Assembly: GCA_035763085.1 (NCBI GenBank)
Contig: DASUBV010000388.1
Span: 1-64,000, forward strand
Direction: 5' to 3'
Length of the DNA: 64,000 bases
Origin: DASUBV01 sp035763085
Lineage (GTDB): Bacteria > Actinomycetota > Actinomycetes > Streptosporangiales > Streptosporangiaceae
Shown here piece after piece: positions 1-7,584 of the stretch. A program made the translations under genes and the position numbers. Every line of letters starts with the position of its first letter. The first letter of the stretch is position 1. Under the pieces are notes generated by a model, which had not been told where the DNA came from, did not search any database, and saw only the letters and a list, made by a program, of their open reading frames with translations.

Positions 1-45
1 CGCGGACCGGTAGACTCCTGACGCCGCCGGGTTGACTGGCGGCAG

Positions 46-118
46 GCCGCCTTAGCTCAGTCGGCAGAGCGATTCACTCGTAATGAATAGGTCGTCGGTT
101 CGATTCCGACAGGCGGCT
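46..118 (+). tRNA. tRNA-Thr (anticodon CGT)
   Basis: A full cloverleaf can be folded. The acceptor stem GCCGCCT (46-52) pairs with AGGCGGC (111-117). The D arm starts GCTCAG. The anticodon stem ATTCA/TGAAT (72-76/84-88) encloses loop CTCGTAA with anticodon CGT at 79-81, and the T arm contains GGTTCGATTCC. The 3' CCA is not encoded. The anticodon reads ACG, so this is a threonine tRNA. Its 3' half is duplicated near 1995-2034, which marks it as an integration site. Confidence 0.96.
77..115 (+). repeat. att-like core inside tRNA-Thr (proximal copy)
   Basis: Bases from the anticodon loop to the 3' acceptor stem (starting CTCGTAATGAATAGG, ending CAGGCG) recur at 1995-2034 in the same orientation with a single extra A. 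Tyrosine-recombinase elements characteristically use a tRNA 3' end as attachment core, so this is read as the proximal att site. Confidence 0.75.
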
Positions 119-126
119 CCCAGGTC

Positions 127-163
127 AAGGCCCCTCCCCGGTGACCGGGGAGGGGCCTTCTTA
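127..163 (+). terminator. Rho-independent terminator after tRNA-Thr
   Basis: A perfect 15-bp inverted repeat (AAGGCCCCTCCCCGG, 127-141, against 145-159) with a 3-nt loop is followed by a short T-containing tail (CTTCTTAA). It lies 9 bases after the tRNA and would end its transcript. It also separates the tRNA from the integrase remnant on the other strand. Confidence 0.8.
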
Positions 164-169
164 ACGGGG

Positions 170-189
170 TGAGCGTCTAACTGGGCGTC
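170..189 (+). repeat. 20-bp direct repeat, copy 1
   Basis: TGAGCGTCTAACTGGGCGTC occurs here, just beyond the integrase stop codon, and again at 1877-1896 next to the distal att copy. The unit itself contains two partial copies of GCGTCTAA/GGCGTC. Repeats flanking an integrase can be arm-type recombinase or excisionase sites, or footprints of an internal deletion. Neither is proven. Confidence 0.7.
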
Positions 190-440
190 TAAGTGGCGGC
201 CGGGCCGCCAAAGATGCGGTCCATGGCCTCGGCGCCCTCCAGCAGCACGGGGCGGATCTGCTTGAGGTAGACGGTCTCAGTGACCACCGAGCCGCCCGCG
301 TGGCCGACCAGGCGGGCGATGTTATCGACGGGCACGCCAGAGTCCGAGAGCAGGGATACGCAAATCCCGCGCGATATCGAGGCGCAAGACGACCCGCTGG
401 AGATCTTTCGGTTCTGCGCAACGCTTGGGCCAGCCGTCAA
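189..440 (-). pseudogene. Tyrosine recombinase (integrase) C-terminal fragment
   Basis: The readable part contains VSLLSDSGVPVDNIARLVGH, then a conserved Tyr context (TETVYLKQIRP) and the tail EGAEAMDRIFGG. This is the box-II/Tyr end of actinobacterial phage-type integrases. Upstream, the expected R-H-x-x-H region is scrambled: a piece resembling ARDLR lies in another frame, so a frameshift has removed the catalytic Arg/His block and the whole N-terminal DNA-binding part is missing. It lies tail-first toward tRNA-Thr, as integrases of such elements do. It should be inactive. Confidence 0.75.
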
Positions 441-614
441 CCGAATGATTTCGGAGTCCCTATCGGCGTTTGAAGTTGAGGCCTCGGCTACTGCCCGCCC
501 AACGCCCGGTGCCTCCGAATTAATCCACTGGGCACGACTTGCCCAGAAACCGGTAGCAGTGAGCGTTTTCCATCCTCGGTTAACGACTTCAGCGGTCGGC
601 GTTGGCCAGTTCGT

Positions 615-1151
615 TCAGTTCGGTCGCTCGATCCCGTCGAGGAACTTCTGCATCGTGGTGATTACCTGGCCGAGAACAGCGATCGAGCCGGTGAGCGGAC
701 CGGGGACATGCATGCCGTGGTCGGCGTTGCGTATTTCCAGCACGTGCGGGGTGAGCTGGCGGGCCAGGATGCCGTCCCACATGTCATCGGCGGTTCCGCC
801 CACGAGCAGGAAGGGTGCGGTTGCGTGGCTGAGGGCGGCAGCCACCCACGGTGCGGAAAGGATCGGGGTGAGCCATACGCCCGGCAGGCCACGCTCGGCG
901 GCTAGCGATGCGGCATTGGTCCCGAGTGACTTGGCGATCAGCAGCGGGCTGCCGGGCACGGCGTCGAGCAGAGGGCTGATCTCTTTGCGCACCCACGCCT
1001 CGACGTCTGGCTGGAACGGGTCTGGCGGCTGCTGCGACCACCAGTGCCGGTGCACCGTCAGGCCGAGGCGCTGGGCAACAGCTGCGGCGTACATGAGCAT
1101 GCCTGCCGCCGGCCCGAACATGGCGCCAGGAATCACGACGGCATCGGCCAT
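615..1151 (-). CDS. Alpha/beta-hydrolase family protein
   Basis: 178 residues. The protein shows a nucleophile-elbow-like KSLGTNA (Ser near residue 70), a later acidic segment GGTADDMWD and a C-terminal ADHGMHVPG that can supply the catalytic His, giving a Ser-Asp-His order typical of small alpha/beta hydrolases. There is no signal peptide. The substrate cannot be told. It is carried between the two att-like repeats, so it is cargo of the decayed element. The ATG at 1151 is the only in-frame start that keeps the first beta strand (AVVIPGAMFG). Confidence 0.7.
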   Translation of the reverse strand: MADAVVIPGAMFGPAAGMLMYAAAVAQRLGLTVHRHWWSQQPPDPFQPDVEAWVRKEISPLLDAVPGSPLLIAKSLGTNAASLAAERGLPGVWLTPILSAPWVAAALSHATAPFLLVGGTADDMWDGILARQLTPHVLEIRNADHGMHVPGPLTGSIAVLGQVITTMQKFLDGIERPN

Positions 1152-1187
1152 GCCGCTGACCTTACCTCCCGGAGGCCGCTGAGCGTT

Positions 1188-1383
1188 TTATCCTGCGATC
1201 TCACGGGCCTGCAGGACGTGGATGGCCTTGGCCAGCTGCCCGGCCCGCCACGGGCAGCAACGGAGTTTGCGCAGGACGCGCCAGTTTTGAGCTGGGCGTT
1301 GGCGCGCTCGCCGGGCGCTCGTAGCCTGGCGTGGGCACGGTTGGCGGCCTTCTGCGACTCCGCGCACAAGCCATCGACGTAAG
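1188..1383 (-). pseudogene. IS5-type transposase C-terminal remnant
   Basis: Two adjacent minus-strand frames together spell the tail of an actinobacterial DDE transposase: AESQKAANRAHARLRAPGE and ERANAQLKT in one frame, then WRVLRKLRCCPWRAGQLAKA and IHVLQAREIAG in the next, ending at a TAA (1188-1190). The frame change near 1290 shows it is broken. The catalytic N-terminal part is absent and no terminal inverted repeats were recognised. Family assignment is from memory of such sequences. Confidence 0.6.
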
Positions 1384-1479
1384 AGTCGTCGGATATGCCA
1401 ACCGCCTCGGCAAATCTGAGACGCTTTTGGCCGCAGGTGCGGACGCCATAGTGACAGACATGCTGGCATTGCTCTAAGC

Positions 1480-1809
1480 TCAGCGCTTATCGCCTGACCC
1501 GCCGAGCACTGACCTGCGCTGCCGGTCGGCGAGCTTGTCGATGTTCTTCTGTGTAACCTCACTGAGCGATAGATCCAAGAAATTGGCCAGCACCGCCGTG
1601 TACCAGAGCACGTCACCCAGTTCGGCCGCCATGTCGTCGCGGTCGAGCTGGGCCAGGTCACTGCCCTTGTCGCGGACCAGCTTCTTGACCTTCTCGGCAA
1701 TCTCCCCAGCCTCGCCGACCAAGCCCAGAACCAGATGCATGAACTCGTCCGGCGCGTCCTTGTCGCGCGCCGTTCGCATCGCTGCGCGCTGATACTCATC
1801 GCAATCCAT
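1480..1809 (-). CDS. MazG-like nucleotide pyrophosphohydrolase
   Basis: About 109 residues from the ATG at 1809, where the family similarity begins (MDCDEYQRAAMRTARDK). The all-alpha NTP-PPase signature is present: GLVGEAGEIAEKVKK (ExxE) and later AELGDVLWY (ExxD), which bind Mg2+. Members hydrolyse (d)NTPs to NMP and pyrophosphate and can act in house-cleaning. A longer open frame to 1941 exists, but its N-terminal part has no family character. It sits inside the element remnant near the distal att copy, so it is probably imported cargo. Confidence 0.82.
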   Translation of the reverse strand: MDCDEYQRAAMRTARDKDAPDEFMHLVLGLVGEAGEIAEKVKKLVRDKGSDLAQLDRDDMAAELGDVLWYTAVLANFLDLSLSEVTQKNIDKLADRQRRSVLGGSGDKR

Positions 1810-1876
1810 GACAGGCCATGGTAACGACCACGATCTGCACCCGATGCCGGATAAGGCCGTCACACTAGGGGCAACC

Positions 1877-1896
1877 TGAGCGTCTAACTGGGCGTC
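1877..1896 (+). repeat. 20-bp direct repeat, copy 2
   Basis: Identical to 170-189 and in the same orientation. It lies about 100 bp before the distal att copy, so the two repeats sit at comparable positions inside the two ends of the remnant. Confidence 0.7.
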
Positions 1897-1994
1897 AGTC
1901 GCCACGCACGCAGGAGGACGTTGGCGGACATTGGCGGTCATGCCGCAGGCGGTGGTCTGCCTGTTGGATCAGGAGTTCGATAGATGACCTTGCC

Positions 1995-2034
1995 CTCGTA
2001 ATGAAATAGGTCGTCGGTTCGATTCCGACAGGCG
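1995..2034 (+). repeat. att-like copy of tRNA-Thr 3' end (distal copy)
   Basis: This 40-base stretch matches tRNA positions 77-115 except for one inserted A (ATGAAATAGG instead of ATGAATAGG). Similarity stops at both ends, so it is not a functional tRNA. It marks the far boundary of the integrated remnant. The inserted A lies in the anticodon stem copy, consistent with drift after integration. Confidence 0.75.
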
Positions 2035-2060
2035 AAGGTGATCGGGTTTACACTCGTCTT

Positions 2061-2333
2061 ATGCGCTGGTCGTTCCGGCACTCTCGTATGGTGCAACGTA
2101 CCTGCCTTGACTGCGGTGCGACGTGGACGCTTGAACCCGGCCTGGCGCATCTTGGGACCGGCGGATCGCGTTTCATTGGAACACGCCAGGCTCTCCGCAC
2201 CACCATTCGCGGCAGGCCTAATGACTTTATTGCTGACACTTATGCCGCGGTTGACCAGCTGAATGAGTCGATCAGAGAAACACGAACCTGCGCCAAGTGC
2301 GGCAGTGAACATTTCAAAGATCGGCGTATCTGA
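2061..2333 (+). CDS. Small zinc-ribbon protein of unknown function
   Basis: Up to 90 residues with two CxxC knuckles, CLDC near the N-terminus and CAKC near the C-terminus, about 60 residues apart, which together could bind one Zn2+. The segment between them is not recognised. Either ATG 2061 or ATG 2088 (just before QRTCLDCGATW) could be the start; neither has a clear Shine-Dalgarno. It begins 27 bp outside the distal att copy, so it belongs to the host side of the junction or to a second insertion. No function can be assigned. Confidence 0.5.
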   Translation: MRWSFRHSRMVQRTCLDCGATWTLEPGLAHLGTGGSRFIGTRQALRTTIRGRPNDFIADTYAAVDQLNESIRETRTCAKCGSEHFKDRRI

Positions 2334-3020
2334 CTGGGCTGCGGGCCTGGCCTGCGCCTGAGTCGATCCGCCGTCGGCACTGGGCGTGTGTCGGAAGCGT
2401 GCCAGTTCACTGAGACAGCGAGGGGCACAGGCGGGCATCAGCGGTACCGCCTGATGCGGCCAGGCATCGCTGAGGCTGCCTGTGGTTGCACGCCGTTCCT
2501 GACGCTCTTATTTCTGTCAAGGAGCGGACGACCTGGGCCTCGAACCCGCGGCGCCAGGCGGCCTCCCGCTCGGCTGCCCAGAGGATCGACCCGGTCCCGG
2601 CCTTCCGCTCCTTGCCCTTGCCGTCGGCGGCCCCGCCGACCCTGATCCCGGCCACGGGATTGGAGGCGATGAGCCGGACCTCGGGTGACGCGGCATGGAA
2701 CGGCGCGGCCTGGAGGACAGCAAGGTAGCGCTTCTTGGTGTCCGGGATGGATGTGCGCTGGCCGGCGACCGTGTTGCGGGCCTCGGGGTCATCGGACCAT
2801 GCGGGCCTCGGTGACGCGGGCGTTCTCAGCGTCGATCGCGGCGAGCACCTGGAGGCCGTGAGCGGACCGCAGCTTTCCAGCGGCACGTCGTCGAGGACCG
2901 GGATGGTCCGGGGGTGTGGGGCTTCTCGCAGGACAAGCCAGAAAAAAGCCAGCGATCGACGTAATCCCTCCGCACATCTCGTACGTCAAAGTAACGAACA
3001 TTCCGAACAAGGAGCTCAGA
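2334..3020. other. 687-bp stretch with no confident gene; possible decayed minus-strand frame
   Basis: No intact gene is recognised. On the minus strand a frame at about 2480-2800 (containing NTVAGQRTSIPDTKKRYLAV and LIASNPVAGIRVGG) and another just upstream (GLQVLAAIDAENARVTEARM, about 2800-2880) read like pieces of one protein separated by a frameshift near 2795. The product is not recognised. The last 20 bases hold the ribosome-binding site of the collagen-like gene. This stretch may be further wreckage of the mobile region. Confidence 0.3.
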
Positions 3021-3863
3021 ATGCACGTCAGCTTCAAGTCCACGACCGCCAGGCGGACGATCGTCGTCGCCGCCGGCGTTATGGCTGTCATCGGGTCCGC
3101 TGCCGGTGCGCTTGCCGCCGCAGGCGGAACGGCCTCGCCCGCTTCGTCCACTTCGCCCGCGTCGACCTCGTCAGCCATCGCCGGCTGCGTCGTCGGCAGC
3201 AGCCGCACCCTGGAGAACGTCCACGGCCAGGCCAGCAACCTCAGCCGTTGCCCGCGGGGCTGGAAGCTGACCTGGAACCAGAAGGGCCCGAAGGGCGCGA
3301 CAGGTGCCCAGGGTCCGGCTGGCCCGGCTGGTCCGACGGGTCCTGCAGGTCCTGCGGGCCCTGCAGGGAAGGATGCCCAGGCTCTCCCGTACGGCATCGG
3401 TCAGGTTCTGGTGGACCGTGGCAGCGGAGCAGCGGCGTGGGCGACGTATTCCACCACGCTCGGCTCGCCCGTGGGTGACACCGAGTCCGGTACGTTCCGG
3501 TTCACCTGCAAGAACACCACGGCGGGCTGCAACCTGTCCGTCCAGGCGTACACCACGGCGAGCGGCTACTCGGTCTACCCGCGCGTCCTGATCTACAAGA
3601 CGGACGCCACGGGCGCGACCCCGGTCCAGAGCACCTGCGAGTACGCCGACGGCAGCGACAACAACGGGGCCTTGACCCCGGTCGGTACCTCGGCCACCGC
3701 CCCGACGGCCGTTCCGCTGGCCATCGGCGGGTCGCTGGACTGCGGCAGCACGGTGCAGACCTACCCGGCGAACGGCGTGGTCAACTCGATCAACGTGCCG
3801 GGCGCCGCGGGCGAGGGCATGCACTACGACGTGTTCACGACGCTGACGTTCGCCAAGAGCTAA
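3021..3863 (+). CDS. Secreted collagen-like (Gly-X-Y) protein
   Basis: 280 residues from ATG 3021, chosen because AAGGAG lies 7-12 bases upstream and a signal peptide follows directly (basic TTARRT, hydrophobic core IVVAAGVMAVIGSAAGALA). After a Ser/Thr/Pro-rich linker comes a short collagen-type run of Gly-X-Y triplets (GPKGATGAQGPAGPAGPTG and on), then a Cys-containing C-terminal domain of about 150 residues with beta-rich character. Short collagen stalks followed by a globular domain occur in bacterial surface proteins and trimerise. The C-terminal domain is not recognised. A strong terminator follows, so the gene is monocistronic. Confidence 0.8.
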   Translation: MHVSFKSTTARRTIVVAAGVMAVIGSAAGALAAAGGTASPASSTSPASTSSAIAGCVVGSSRTLENVHGQASNLSRCPRGWKLTWNQKGPKGATGAQGPAGPAGPTGPAGPAGPAGKDAQALPYGIGQVLVDRGSGAAAWATYSTTLGSPVGDTESGTFRFTCKNTTAGCNLSVQAYTTASGYSVYPRVLIYKTDATGATPVQSTCEYADGSDNNGALTPVGTSATAPTAVPLAIGGSLDCGSTVQTYPANGVVNSINVPGAAGEGMHYDVFTTLTFAKS

Positions 3864-3879
3864 CAGGCAGCAACGCAAG

Positions 3880-3932
3880 AAGGGCCGCCCGCCCAGCTCC
3901 CCGTGACGGGGATGCTGGGCGGGCGGCCTTTT
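3880..3932 (+). terminator. Terminator after the collagen-like gene
   Basis: A long GC-rich hairpin pairs GGCCGCCCGCCCAGC (from 3883) with GCTGGGCGGGCGGCC and is followed by TTTT. It starts about 20 bases after the stop codon at 3863. The stem is about 15 bp, so termination should be efficient. Confidence 0.85.
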
Positions 3933-4143
3933 GCGGGACTCGAGGCGCAGCTGACATCGGGGATGCGGTGCGGGGCCTCGAGCTGCTCGTGGCCGCGGAT
4001 CCAGGCGGCGAGCTGGCGGGGGCGAGGCCGGAACGCTCACCAGGCCATCAACCGAACTGCTTGCCTGAGCGACTAGAAGTGCTGGCTTGTGCGTCCTTGC
4101 AGGTCAGGGCTGTTTGTCAGGGGGCGGATGGTACCGTCAGGTC

Positions 4144-4584
4144 ATGGACCCGCAGGACCTCGCCAACCTCGCGCACCTGCGCCGGGCGCGAGACTTGATC
4201 GACCGGGAGTACGCCCGCCCGCTCGACGTGCCGACCATGGCCCGGCGCGCCCTCATGTCGCCGGCGCATTTCTCCCGGCAGTTCCGGGCCGCCTACGGTG
4301 AGACGCCCTACAGCTACCTCATGACCCGCCGGATCGAGCGGGCGATGGCGCTGCTGCGCGGCGGGATGAGCGTGACCGACGCGTGCATGACCGTCGGCTG
4401 TACCTCGCTGGGATCGTTCAGCTCGCGCTTCACCGAGATCGTCGGGGAGACGCCGAGCCAGTACCGCAGCCGCCAGCATGACGCCGTCACCGCGATGCCC
4501 GCGTGCCTGGCGAAGGTGCAGACCCGGCCGACCAGGCGCCGGCCGAGCAGGAATCGAGAAGCGGCCAGCGAACCGGCCGCCTAG
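4144..4584 (+). CDS. AraC-family transcriptional regulator (HTH only)
   Basis: 146 residues from ATG 4144. Almost the whole protein is an AraC-type double helix-turn-helix (ARDLIDREYARPLDVPTMAR, HFSRQFRAAYGETPYSYL, second HTH VTDACMTVGC through FTEIVGETPSQYR), with a basic tail. No ligand domain is present. It is followed 9 bp later by a VOC protein on the same strand, which suggests co-transcription and control of that gene, as is common for AraC-glyoxalase pairs. Confidence 0.88.
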   Translation: MDPQDLANLAHLRRARDLIDREYARPLDVPTMARRALMSPAHFSRQFRAAYGETPYSYLMTRRIERAMALLRGGMSVTDACMTVGCTSLGSFSSRFTEIVGETPSQYRSRQHDAVTAMPACLAKVQTRPTRRRPSRNREAASEPAA

Positions 4585-4593
4585 GTTGGCGAC

Positions 4594-4992
4594 ATGGCTA
4601 TCACACTCCAGTACTGCCACATCACCGTCAGCGACGTGGACGAGGCACTCGGCTTCTACCGCGACGCACTCGGCCTGGAGATGCGCAACGATGTCGGCTC
4701 GGGCGGGTTCCGCTGGGTTACTCTCGGGACCCCCGGTCAGCCCGGCCTGCAGATTGTGCTCTCGGAGCCGCACGCCGGCCGGTCCCGGGCCGACGGCGAC
4801 GCCCTGCAGGAACTGCTGGTCAAGGGCGTTCTGCCGATGACCATCTTCCACGCCGATAACGTGGACGCCGCCTTTGAGAAGGTACGGGCATCCGGCGCCG
4901 AGGTGCTCCAGGAGCCGATCGACCAGCCCTGGGGCCCGCGCGACTGCGCATTCCGCGATCCCTCCGGCAACATGGTGCGGATCCAGGGCTAG
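4594..4992 (+). CDS. VOC-superfamily (glyoxalase/dioxygenase fold) protein
   Basis: 132 residues made of two beta-alpha-beta-beta-beta modules: first LQYCHITVSDVDEALGFYRD, second TIFHADNVDAAFEKVRASGA, ending with FRDPSGNMVRI. His in the first strand and Glu-equivalents are candidate metal ligands. Substrate unknown; such proteins are glyoxalases, fosfomycin/bleomycin-resistance-like binders or dioxygenases. Probably in an operon with the AraC gene 9 bp upstream. Its 3' end overlaps the convergent GlxA-type regulator by 4 bp. Confidence 0.88.
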   Translation: MAITLQYCHITVSDVDEALGFYRDALGLEMRNDVGSGGFRWVTLGTPGQPGLQIVLSEPHAGRSRADGDALQELLVKGVLPMTIFHADNVDAAFEKVRASGAEVLQEPIDQPWGPRDCAFRDPSGNMVRIQG

Positions 4993-6035
4993 GCCGGCCG
5001 GGTAGCGCCGAGGGCCAGCCTGGCATCAGCCTGGCCGAAGGCCCGCCGGTAGGCGCCGGGGGTGGTGCCGACGGCGGCGCGAAAGCGGCGCCGCAGGTTG
5101 ACCGCGGAGGCCAGGCCGACCCGGCTGGCGATGGCCTCCACCGGCAGGTCGGTTTCCTCCAGCAGGGTCCGGGCCGCGTCGATCCGCTGGCCGAGCAGCC
5201 ACTGCCCGGGGCTGATGCCGAGCTGCCCGGCGAACCGCCGGGCCAGGGTCCGGCTGGACAGCCCGGACTGCTCCGCAACGTCGGCCAGGGTGAGCGGGCT
5301 GCCCAGCCGCGCGGTCATCCACTCCAGCAGCGGCGCCAGCGAGTCGTCCGCCTGGCCGCCCGCCCTGACGAGGGTCCGGCCGTCCGCGCTACCGGGCGTC
5401 CTGCCGTGCGCCCGGACCGGGGCAGGCCGGATCGCGTACTGGCGCTGACTGCCCTCCCGGCGCGGCGGCAGCACCATGCTCCGCGCGATCTGGCCGGCGT
5501 AGGCCGCGCCGAAGTCGGAGCGCACGAGGTGCAGGCACAAGTCGATTCCTGCACCGGTCCCGGCGCTGGTGGCCACGTCGCCGTGGTCCACGTACAGCAC
5601 GTCCGGGTCCACCTGCACCGCCGGGTAGGCGGCCGCGAGCCGGGCGGCGTGCCGCCAGTGGGTGGTGGCGCGGCGGCCGTCGAGAAGCCCGGCCCGGGCC
5701 AGCACGAACGCCCCGGTGCAGATGGACACGATCCGCGCCCCGCGGCGGTGCGCGGCCAGCAGCGCGTCCAGGACCGCCGGCGGCACCGGCCCGCCGGTCG
5801 GCTCCCAGCCGGGGACCACCACGGTGTCGGCCTGGCGCAGGGCGGCCAGCCCGGCATCGACCAGCATCGCGTAACCGAGCGTGGTGGCTAGCGGCCCCGG
5901 CTGCTCCGCGCACACCAGGAAGTCATAGTGCGCGGGCACCTCGGGCCGGACGGTGCCGAAGACCTCAGCGGCGCACGACAGCTCAAACGGCGACTGCGGC
6001 GGATGCAGCAGGGCGACGACCCGGTGACTGTCCAT
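4989..6035 (-). CDS. GlxA-type regulator (DJ-1/PfpI domain + AraC HTH)
   Basis: 348 residues. The N-terminal about 200 residues are a DJ-1/PfpI-like domain with the elbow Cys in VSICTGAFVLARAGLLDGR, followed by a linker and a C-terminal AraC double HTH (SPLTLADVAEQSGLSSRTLA through VGLASAVNLRRRF). These regulators are thought to sense small molecules through the DJ-1-like domain. It is divergent from the cupin gene at 6108 with a 72-bp shared region, so the cupin is a likely target. Confidence 0.9.
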   Translation of the reverse strand: MDSHRVVALLHPPQSPFELSCAAEVFGTVRPEVPAHYDFLVCAEQPGPLATTLGYAMLVDAGLAALRQADTVVVPGWEPTGGPVPPAVLDALLAAHRRGARIVSICTGAFVLARAGLLDGRRATTHWRHAARLAAAYPAVQVDPDVLYVDHGDVATSAGTGAGIDLCLHLVRSDFGAAYAGQIARSMVLPPRREGSQRQYAIRPAPVRAHGRTPGSADGRTLVRAGGQADDSLAPLLEWMTARLGSPLTLADVAEQSGLSSRTLARRFAGQLGISPGQWLLGQRIDAARTLLEETDLPVEAIASRVGLASAVNLRRRFRAAVGTTPGAYRRAFGQADARLALGATRPA

Positions 6036-6107
6036 GGCAAGATTATCCCTCTAGATGTCATTCCTGACTCTTGGGGCCGGGCCAGCTTCGCGGCCACCAT
6101 CGGATTC

Positions 6108-6434
6108 ATGAGTGAAACCGATGCCGCGAGCACGCTGGTGACCGCTGTCCTGGTGGACGATGTTGAGCCAGTCGAAGTCACTGCCGGGATCGTGCGCCGC
6201 AGGCTGCAGCGCACGGAGTACGCCCGGGCCTGGCTGATCGACTTCGCGCCGGGGACCCAGTGGCCCGAGGTCGATGAGCATGCCACCGAGGAGCGCTACT
6301 ACGTCCTGAGCGGGGAGGTGATCGAGGGCACCGAGCGCCACCCGGCGGGCACGTACGTGGTGTTCGCGCCGGGCAGCCGGCACCGGCCCAGGACGGAGAC
6401 GGGAGCGCGGATGCTGGGGATCACGGTGCTGTGA
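6108..6434 (+). CDS. Cupin-domain protein
   Basis: 108 residues from ATG 6108. The single cupin has motif 1 around WPEVDEHATEERYYVLSGE and motif 2 PAGTYVVFAPGSRHRPRT, which supplies metal-binding His and Glu. The fold is close to ChrR-like/anti-sigma cupins and small-molecule sensors; no exact function. In-frame codons upstream of 6108 run into the promoter and 5' end of the divergent GlxA gene, so the shorter start is preferred. Confidence 0.8.
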   Translation: MSETDAASTLVTAVLVDDVEPVEVTAGIVRRRLQRTEYARAWLIDFAPGTQWPEVDEHATEERYYVLSGEVIEGTERHPAGTYVVFAPGSRHRPRTETGARMLGITVL

Positions 6435-6477
6435 AGCTCCTGGCTGGGAGTGGCCGGACCCGCCCCCGGGCCGGCTG

Positions 6478-7497
6478 CTAGCCGGCCTTCGGGTGCGGAG
6501 TGCCGAGGTAGGGGAACTCCTGCAGCACGTCGGTGTGCGGAGCCAGGCCGGCCGGGGGAATCTCGCCCTTGGACAGGAACGCCAGCCGGTGCTCGATCAC
6601 GTCATCGGTGAAGACCCGGCCGTTCGGGTACTTCGCTGGCAGCGCCGGATTGAAGGTCAGCATGTCCGGCAGGACGCCCTCCGCATCGATGGCGGCGATG
6701 GCCTCCTCGCGGGTGTAGCTGCCGGTGTGCCCCATCAGGTGGACGAACTGGTCGAGCCAGCGCTCGCGGTCGTTCACCGGCTCGCTGGCGTTGTACTCCT
6801 CCTTCGTCTCGTCGGTGTTGAAGAAACTGCTCACCGACGGATGGCCGGCGCGATCGACGTGCCGGAGCTGGCCGTCCCGCCATACGCTGCACCGGCCCCA
6901 GATGCGGATATCAGGCTGCGCGCCCAGCTCGCTCGTCGGCAGCTCAAAGGCCATCGAGAAGACATTGGCCTCGAGATTGGAATCCTGGCCGGTCCAGGGT
7001 GAGTTACCGCCGAGATGCGGTGCGGTGAAGTTCCGCCCGCCCGAGGTATCGAAAAGGTTCTTGATGCCGTCGTAGTCGAAGAAGAACGCGTCGCTGCGAT
7101 TCCCGGCGAAGAATGAGTAAGGGCCGGCCTGGACCATGCCCGGCCGGAAGCCGAAGGAGACCGGAGCGTCGGAGATGATTCTCGTCCCGACCGCCTCGGG
7201 TGAGCGCGCCTGCGCGCCGGTCGCCAGGAACACGCTGGCTGTCTGCCTGCCGTCGCGTAACGGGGAGAACACGTAGCTGATGGCAATGTCGGTCAGTAAG
7301 TCCCCGTCATTGTCGATGTTCAGCCGATAAATAGCGTCGGGGTGGAAGGCCGGCGCCTCGGCGGCCGGATTGGCGTTGAGGATGAGCACGGTGCGCGCCG
7401 GATCGGTCAGGGAGTTGAATGCGTACAAGTCGCACAGATCCAGCCGCTGGTCTCCGAGCGGCGGGCCGAGATCGAGGCCGGTGAAATGATTCGACAT
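6478..7497 (-). CDS. DUF4331 family protein
   Basis: 339 residues from ATG 7497, chosen because AGGGGG precedes it by about 7 bases. The sequence begins SNHFTGLDLGPPLGDQRLDL and has the family's alternating beta-rich blocks (DLYAFNSL, YRLNIDNDGDLLTD, FAGNRSDAFFFDYDG). DUF4331 proteins have no established role. No signal peptide is seen, so the protein is probably cytoplasmic here. The next gene upstream (7585-7968) is on the same strand with an 87-bp gap, so an operon is possible but uncertain. Confidence 0.85.
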   Translation of the reverse strand: MSNHFTGLDLGPPLGDQRLDLCDLYAFNSLTDPARTVLILNANPAAEAPAFHPDAIYRLNIDNDGDLLTDIAISYVFSPLRDGRQTASVFLATGAQARSPEAVGTRIISDAPVSFGFRPGMVQAGPYSFFAGNRSDAFFFDYDGIKNLFDTSGGRNFTAPHLGGNSPWTGQDSNLEANVFSMAFELPTSELGAQPDIRIWGRCSVWRDGQLRHVDRAGHPSVSSFFNTDETKEEYNASEPVNDRERWLDQFVHLMGHTGSYTREEAIAAIDAEGVLPDMLTFNPALPAKYPNGRVFTDDVIEHRLAFLSKGEIPPAGLAPHTDVLQEFPYLGTPHPKAG

Positions 7498-7584
7498 TTT
7501 TGTCCCCCCTAAAATTGCGCCACGCAACTGCCCCCAGCCCGGATGGTAGCAAGGCGGGCGGCCAATCCCGGGGAGGCGCGGGCG

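Larger units (their letters stand above)
46..2034. mobile_element. Remnant of a tRNA-Thr-integrated element
   Basis: The segment is bounded by the tRNA-Thr gene and a direct copy of its 3' part (1995-2034). Next to the tRNA it carries a damaged tyrosine-recombinase C-terminus facing the tRNA. Inside are an alpha/beta hydrolase, a transposase fragment and a MazG-like gene. This is the usual architecture of an actinobacterial integrative element (pSAM2/ICE type) reduced to about 2 kb. No replication, transfer or excisionase gene remains, so the element is judged immobile. Its exact limits are inferred from the att repeat. Confidence 0.7.

Noticed and set aside
280..1182. 300-codon open frame on the plus strand across the element remnant
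   Set aside because: It is antisense to the hydrolase and integrase fragment and has no family motifs. Long antisense frames are common at this GC content.
1995..2034. Second tRNA-Thr gene
   Set aside because: Only the 3' portion is present, with an inserted base in the anticodon stem and no acceptor 5' strand or D arm.
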